A stretch of 64,000 nt of DNA, taken from contig NZ_CP034072.1 of the NCBI RefSeq assembly GCF_003855255.1, positions 1,426,001 through 1,490,000 on the forward strand. Direction: 5' to 3'. The position numbers and the translations under genes were made by a program. Below the pieces are notes generated by a model, which was not told where the DNA came from, made no database searches, and saw nothing but the letters and a program-made list of their open reading frames with translations. The stretch is from Mycolicibacterium nivoides (GTDB taxonomy: Bacteria; Actinomycetota; Actinomycetes; Mycobacteriales; Mycobacteriaceae). This document shows, one piece after another, positions 59,931-64,000 of the stretch; position 1 is the stretch's first letter; every line of letters starts with the position of its first letter.

Positions 59931-59990
59931 GAGCGACCGTGTCTGTACCGCGACACGCCGTGAATCGGCGACCATTTGCGGTCGCTCGTG
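59931..59990. repeat. Palindromic intergenic repeat
   Basis: GAGCGACCG (59931-59939) pairs with CGGTCGCTC (59979-59987), and GTGTC/GACAC form an inner stem. The size and sequence resemble dispersed palindromic repeats of fast-growing mycobacteria. The upstream part (59869-59930) has four copies of GCCCCGC. The whole gap 59870-60063 holds no gene. Confidence 0.55.
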
Positions 59991-60063
59991 CTCCCTACCC
60001 AGCGATGAGTTTTGCCGGCGGCGTGAGTCTCACTCGTATAGGACCGACACGAGGAGTGATTCG

Positions 60064-60831
60064 ATGCCGCTGACACTCAATGCCTACCCAGATGTCGCCA
60101 CTCGGGACGAGTGGCTCGAGGCACGCAAGAAACTGCTGGCCGCCGAACGCGAGGTGACGCACCTGCGCGACGCGGTCAACGCCCAACGGCGCCGCCTGCC
60201 GATGGTGAAAGTGGACAAGGACTACACGTTCGAGGGGCCGAACGGCGAAGTGCGACTGGTGGACTTGTTCGAGGGTCGCAGCCAGCTCTACATCCACCAC
60301 TTCATGTGGATCGACGCGATCGATCGGGGTTGCCCGAGTTGCACGGCTGCGGCCGATCTGACCTTCACCGAACAGGATCGAGACCTGTTGTACGGCAAGG
60401 ATGTCACGTTCGCCTGTGTGTCTCGGGCTCCGTACGCCAGCATCGCGGCGTACCGGGACGCGCACGGTTGGACGTTCCCGTGGTACTCGTCGCGCGACGG
60501 CGACTTCACCTACGACTACCACGTGACGCTCGATCCGGCCCGTGCCCCAATCGAATACAACTACAAGTCCGCCGACGAGCTGAGAGCCGACGGCTTCAGC
60601 GATGACGACCTCCGGGGCGACTGGCCGGGGGCCAGCGTCTTCCTGCGTCGCGGCGACGACGTCTTCCACACCTACTCGACCTTCGCCCGCGGCCTCGATC
60701 ACACCGCGGTGGGGTACCCGTTCCTCGACCTCACCCCGTACGGGCGGCAGGAACCGTGGGAGGACTCGCCGGCCGGGTGGCCGCAGGGCGGACCAGTGGT
60801 CGGCAGGCCGGTAGGGGACTGCGACGGTTAG
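60064..60831 (+). CDS. DUF899 thioredoxin-fold protein
   Basis: A 255-residue DUF899 protein. The family lines HHFMWIDAIDRGCPSCTAAAD, FACVSRAPYASIAAYRDAHG and RRGDDVFHTYSTFARGLD are present; DUF899 proteins adopt a thioredoxin fold, and CPSC is the redox-like Cys pair. GGAG is 7-10 nt before the ATG. The role is unknown; members are often stress-related. The next feature is a tRNA. Confidence 0.87.
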   Translation: MPLTLNAYPDVATRDEWLEARKKLLAAEREVTHLRDAVNAQRRRLPMVKVDKDYTFEGPNGEVRLVDLFEGRSQLYIHHFMWIDAIDRGCPSCTAAADLTFTEQDRDLLYGKDVTFACVSRAPYASIAAYRDAHGWTFPWYSSRDGDFTYDYHVTLDPARAPIEYNYKSADELRADGFSDDDLRGDWPGASVFLRRGDDVFHTYSTFARGLDHTAVGYPFLDLTPYGRQEPWEDSPAGWPQGGPVVGRPVGDCDG

Positions 60832-60892
60832 TGATCATTGAGATCGAAACCATTGGCGGGCGCCGGAGTGGCTGGCAGAGTAGCCAACCGAT

Positions 60893-60963
60893 GCGGGTGT
60901 GTCTGAGTGGCTAGGAACCGGCCTGCAAAGCCGTTTACACGGGTTCGAATCCCGTCACTCGCT
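60893..60963 (+). tRNA. tRNA-Cys (anticodon GCA)
   Basis: A 71-nt cloverleaf: acceptor GCGGGTG/CACTCGC with one G-U pair, a 3-bp D stem, anticodon loop CTGCAAA and T arm ACGGG-TTCGAAT-CCCGT. The first anticodon stem pair is C-T mismatched. CCA is not encoded. The last base is the discriminator T. Confidence 0.85.
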
Positions 60964-60971
60964 CGGATGAG

Positions 60972-60999
60972 AGCCCCCGCCCGCTAACGGGCGGGGGCT
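60972..60999 (+). terminator. Terminator of tRNA-Cys
   Basis: AGCCCCCGCCCG (60972-60983) and CGGGCGGGGGCT (60988-60999) form a perfect 12-bp stem with loop CTAA, 8 nt after the tRNA. Confidence 0.8.
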
Positions 61000-61017
61000 G
61001 CATCGAATAATGCTGCG

Positions 61018-61869
61018 GTGCCCATGCTGCCTCTTGCCGACATCCTGTCCACGCTCGACCTGGTGGAGTCGGGCGACGGCATTTTCGTCGCAGAGCAGCG
61101 GGACAACCCCAGCCATCACATCGTGGGCGGGCATATCGCTGCCCAGGCGCTGATGGCGGCCAGCCGCACCGTCCCCGGCCGACTGCCGCATAGCCTGCAC
61201 GTTTACCTGCTGCGGGCCGGGGACGCCCGGTATCCGGTGCAGATGGAAGTGAACAACCTGCGAGACGGCGGCTCGCTGTCCACCCGTCGGGTCATCGGCC
61301 GCCAAGGCGACGAGGTGTTGCTGGAAGCGCTCGTCTCGTTCAGCGTCCCCATGGACGCCGCGGATTACCAGCAACCCCGGCCCGCGGTGCCCGATCCCGA
61401 AACCCTGCCCCCGGTCGAGGAGCAGCTGCAGGCGTTCGCCGATGAGGCCGACGGGTTCTGGGTGCGCCCGCAGTGGATCGAGCGGCGCTACATCGACCCG
61501 CCACCACGGCTGGCGATCGATCTGCCGGAACCGCCGGAACGCACCCGGATGTGGTGGCGCGTGGGCGAGCCGGTCACCGACGATCCGATCGTCAACAGCT
61601 GCCTGCTGACATACTTCTCGGGCACCGCGGTGCTGGATTCCACCCTGTCGATGCGGCGCGGCACCCACGTGACCACGTTCTCTGCACTGATCGACCTCGC
61701 CGTCTGGTTCCACCGCGCCGCCGATCTGACCGATTGGCTGTTGTCCGACCAGGTTTCACCTAGCGGCATCAACGGGCGTGGCCTGGCCAGCGCTACCGTC
61801 TACAACCGGGCCGGCCAACTCGTGTGCTCGTCAACCCAGGAGATGTACTTCGGCCGTCGCCGCGACTGA
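61018..61869 (+). CDS. tesB: Acyl-CoA thioesterase II
   Basis: TesB hydrolyses acyl-CoA to free acid and CoA. The 283-residue protein shows two hot-dog domains: N-terminal HHIVGGHIAAQALMAA with HVYLLRAGD, and C-terminal STLSMRRGTHVTTFSALID with SPSGINGRGLASATVYNRAG. The catalytic Asp of the family is expected in the second domain. The start is GTG at 61018; an ATG two codons downstream (61024) is equally possible. It ends 1 nt before the convergent glycosyltransferase gene. Confidence 0.9.
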   Translation: MPMLPLADILSTLDLVESGDGIFVAEQRDNPSHHIVGGHIAAQALMAASRTVPGRLPHSLHVYLLRAGDARYPVQMEVNNLRDGGSLSTRRVIGRQGDEVLLEALVSFSVPMDAADYQQPRPAVPDPETLPPVEEQLQAFADEADGFWVRPQWIERRYIDPPPRLAIDLPEPPERTRMWWRVGEPVTDDPIVNSCLLTYFSGTAVLDSTLSMRRGTHVTTFSALIDLAVWFHRAADLTDWLLSDQVSPSGINGRGLASATVYNRAGQLVCSSTQEMYFGRRRD

Positions 61870-61870
61870 C

Positions 61871-63406
61871 TCAGCGGGTGGACTTGACCACCTGGGCGAA
61901 GTTGAACTGCCAGCGTTCGACGATGTGGAAACCCATGCTTTCGGGTACCTGATAGGCCGGGGCGCGGTCCAGTCGGGGTCCGGGCTGAAGCCGTTGTCCG
62001 CTCTGTCGGCTGGGCACCGAAGGGTCGCGTTCGGACACGGTCCACAAGACCGTGCACCGGCGCACCTCGTCGGCGACGCCCCAGATCCCGAGATGGGCAT
62101 CCCACAACCGATTTCGTTGCCAGGCCGGCTTACCCCGACCCGGGTCGACGAGGTTGGCGTACGCAGCCGGCCGGGCCGCGGTGATGGGCCGGATCGGCCC
62201 CGGCTTCCATGATGTGGTGTTGTCGAAGATCACGCAGTCGCCGGGGGATGAGTTCGCCGCGATGACGTCGGCGACCTGGCTGAAATCCATGCCCTCTTTG
62301 GCGTACGGGCCGCGTTGCCCGGTGATGTAGTTCGGCGTCGCGGCCAGCGCGAACACCGCCAGGATCGCGGTGATCCATTCCCTGCTGCGGGCCACCGCCA
62401 CCACACACACGGCGAGCAGCAGAGCCATCGCCGGTGTCGTGAAACACAGATAGCGCGGGTAGTAAAGCGGTTGGGCAGCAGCCGAATAGACCAGGAGCGC
62501 CGCGGTCGGGGCGATCACCCACACGGCTGCGATGGCGACCAGTCGCCGGGTATCGTCATCGGTGGGCCGCAGCCGTGGGACCAGCAGTGGCGCGCTCAGC
62601 GCGGCGGCAGCGAGCAGCGCGAAAGCCACGCTGTGGTCGAAATACTGCTCCAAGACGACTTCAGTGACCGTGCGCAGACCCGGCGGTGAGATCCAGCCGA
62701 CCTGGAAGCTCTGCGAACGGCACCACACGAAGAAGGGGGCCACGACCAACACCCCAGCCGTGGTGACCGCTGCCCACCTGGCTCGGGCCCGGCGGTCGCC
62801 GAGCATGATCACGGCAACTGCGTGCGGAACCACCATCAGCACCGCGAAGATGTTCAGTACCGTCGAAACCGCCAGCAGCGCAACGTATGACACCCACAGC
62901 GCAGCGCGGTCACGCCGGATGGCGGAGATGAGCAGAACCGTCAGCCATACCGCCGCCAGCGTCGACCACGAATAGGAACGGGCCTCGATACCAGCCCAGG
63001 TGATCCTGGGCAGCATCGCGAAAAGCACTCCCGCACAGACCGATAGCGTCCGGTTGCCGAACTGCCGGCCGAGAACCACCACTCCGGCCGTGGCGCCACC
63101 GACGGCCAGGCAGCTGGAGAACCGGGACCAGAACTCGGTTGCCGGGAAAACGGTGAACCAGCCGTGCATGCCCAGGTAATAGAGCCCGTGCACGGCATCG
63201 ATGTGGCCGATCAGCTCCCACAGCTGCGACACCGATCGGGTGGCCGCCGATATGGTGGCGGCCTCGTCGAACCACAGCGAGGGCCGGGCTGCCCCCGCCG
63301 CCGACAGCACGATGGCGAATGCGGCCACCGCCAGGGCGTCGAATCGGGCTTCTCGATCGACCCGCCGGTCCGCGCCATCGGCACGCTCATTCAGCGATAG
63401 ATCCAC
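61871..63406 (-). CDS. GT-C mannosyltransferase-like membrane protein (Rv1635c/CapA position)
   Basis: A 511-residue polytopic membrane protein, about 10-11 helices and a soluble C-terminal part. RPSLWFDEAATISA in the first loop has the Asp-Glu pair of GT-C glycosyltransferases that use polyprenyl-phosphate sugars. Place (after the Rv1634-like MFS gene, before the universal stress protein) and the LWFDEAATIS motif match Rv1635c, the mannosyltransferase that starts mannose caps on lipoarabinomannan. Orthology is inferred from position and motif. Donor would come from Ppm1, also in the window. Confidence 0.78.
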   Translation of the reverse strand: MDLSLNERADGADRRVDREARFDALAVAAFAIVLSAAGAARPSLWFDEAATISAATRSVSQLWELIGHIDAVHGLYYLGMHGWFTVFPATEFWSRFSSCLAVGGATAGVVVLGRQFGNRTLSVCAGVLFAMLPRITWAGIEARSYSWSTLAAVWLTVLLISAIRRDRAALWVSYVALLAVSTVLNIFAVLMVVPHAVAVIMLGDRRARARWAAVTTAGVLVVAPFFVWCRSQSFQVGWISPPGLRTVTEVVLEQYFDHSVAFALLAAAALSAPLLVPRLRPTDDDTRRLVAIAAVWVIAPTAALLVYSAAAQPLYYPRYLCFTTPAMALLLAVCVVAVARSREWITAILAVFALAATPNYITGQRGPYAKEGMDFSQVADVIAANSSPGDCVIFDNTTSWKPGPIRPITAARPAAYANLVDPGRGKPAWQRNRLWDAHLGIWGVADEVRRCTVLWTVSERDPSVPSRQSGQRLQPGPRLDRAPAYQVPESMGFHIVERWQFNFAQVVKSTR

Positions 63407-63762
63407 GTCAGCGACCGTGTCACCCCCTCAACCGATGGCAAAGGTTAACCTGAGGCACCCGACTCGCTCTCTCCGACAGTGCTATTGCCGACCATGGTGA
63501 CCGGTTGCAGGCGGATGAGCTGGATCACTACCGCGGTGAATCGTCCTGGCGACAACCCGGATTCGAACGACGTCGACTACGTCACGGTCAGCACCGATTT
63601 TTCGGTTCCGAGGGTTAACATCAGTGCCGATTCGCCGTTCCGGGACCGAATAGTGGGTCCAGTTGTCGGTTGGCCGTGTGGGTGTCGTGATTCGCACCCC
63701 TGGTCAGTGGGCAACGGGTTACTGTCTCGGGTGGCGTTGCAACTGACAGTGGGAGGGTATTG
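63407..63762. other. Intergenic region between divergent glycosyltransferase and stress-protein genes
   Basis: This 356-nt gap has no convincing gene. It holds a perfect palindrome AGGTTAACCT (63442-63451), a small hairpin ACCGA-TTTT-TCGGT (63593-63606) and an inverted repeat GGACC (63643-63647) / GGTCC (63656-63660). GGGAGGG, about 7 nt before the ATG at 63763, is a good ribosome binding site. Confidence 0.4.
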
Positions 63763-64000
63763 ATGAGCGCGTATCGAACCGTGGTGGTCGGCACGGACGG
63801 ATCTGATTCGTCGTTGCGTGCTGTCGACCGCGCCGGTCAGATTGCCGCCGGCTCGAATGCCAAGCTGATCGTGGCAACCGCCTACTTCCCGCAGAGCGAA
63901 GACCAGCGTGCCGCCGATGTGCTCAAGGACGAGGGTTACAAGATGGCCGGCAATGCGCCGATCTACGCCATCCTCCGCGAGGCGACCGACCGTGCGAAGG
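63763..64000 (+). CDS. Universal stress protein, truncated by window end
   Basis: The first 79 residues of a small universal stress protein (UspA family): YRTVVVGTDGSDSSLRAVDRA at the start, with the conserved Asp of VGTDGS, and KLIVATAYFP in the second strand. The position matches Rv1636 (TB15.3), an abundant cAMP-binding protein in M. tuberculosis. The ATP/cAMP-binding G-x2-G-x9-G-S/T motif lies beyond the window. A strong ribosome binding site precedes the ATG. Confidence 0.9.
   Translation, partial: MSAYRTVVVGTDGSDSSLRAVDRAGQIAAGSNAKLIVATAYFPQSEDQRAADVLKDEGYKMAGNAPIYAILREATDRAK

Noticed and set aside
63642..63660. DosR-type box before the universal stress protein gene
   Set aside because: GGGACC...GGTCC has the right flavour but the spacing and centre do not fit the 20-bp consensus.
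1..64000. CRISPR arrays and insertion sequences
   Set aside because: No regularly spaced direct repeats, cas genes, transposase genes or terminal inverted repeats were seen.

Overview
The window is high-GC actinobacterial chromosome and reads as a fast-growing mycobacterium (Mycolicibacterium type). The grounds are RbpA, a separately encoded Lnt/Ppm1 pair, a fused CobIJ, LppI/LipT neighbours, the order polA-rpsA-coaE-uvrB-MFS-GT-C-universal stress protein recalled from M. tuberculosis, many GTG starts, and many leaderless genes with a TANNNT box 6-7 nt before the start. The species cannot be fixed from the sequence alone. No insertion sequence, prophage or CRISPR array was seen.

Layout. (1) 1-13978: aerobic cobalamin (corrin ring) biosynthesis. 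cobL-cobM-cobK run on the plus strand with 4-nt overlaps, cobG-cobH-cobIJ on the minus strand, and cobN on the plus strand. A hydrolase-cyclase fusion and a TetR/kinase pair sit between them. (2) 13999-22842: two tandem F420-type flavin-fold proteins, FxsA, an amidohydrolase, lnt-ppm1 (lipoprotein N-acylation and polyprenyl-phosphomannose synthesis), rbpA behind a strong bidirectional terminator, a Zn-ribbon protein, and the divergent lppI/lipT pair. (3) 22916-34772: catabolic and accessory genes, namely a copper amine oxidase, a kinase fused to a second domain, a thiolase with its DUF35 partner, a TetR with a 33-bp perfect palindrome over its promoter, two FAD hydroxylases, a substrate-binding protein without a signal peptide, and a LysR regulator. 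(4) 34783-41679: core genes polA, a PrsW-type protease, rpsA and coaE-GrpB. (5) 41706-55112: an accessory block between coaE and the uvrB locus. It holds a Baeyer-Villiger-type monooxygenase, three SDRs, an esterase, two glutamine-synthetase-like ligases, an unknown Cys-cluster protein, a DUF1116 (YlbE-like) protein, a GntR/FCD regulator, an APC permease and a glutaminase. (6) 55109-64000: an exported protein, a DUF402 protein, uvrB, an MFS exporter, a palindromic repeat, a DUF899 protein, tRNA-Cys, an acyl-CoA thioesterase, a GT-C mannosyltransferase-like protein and the start of a universal stress protein.

The most promising uncharacterised system is the block at 41706-55112. Seven minus-strand genes (43986-51470) overlap one another by 4 nt or are closely spaced, so they look like one transcript. 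A shared operator (TAwAGGTC-N9-GACC-like) lies before the monooxygenase, before the operon (where it is divergent to the GntR gene) and before the permease, with a half-site before the glutaminase. I infer a GntR-controlled catabolic regulon for an imported nitrogen-containing compound that is glutamylated, oxidised and processed by a YlbE-like enzyme lacking its usual FdrA/YlbF partners. The substrate is unknown.
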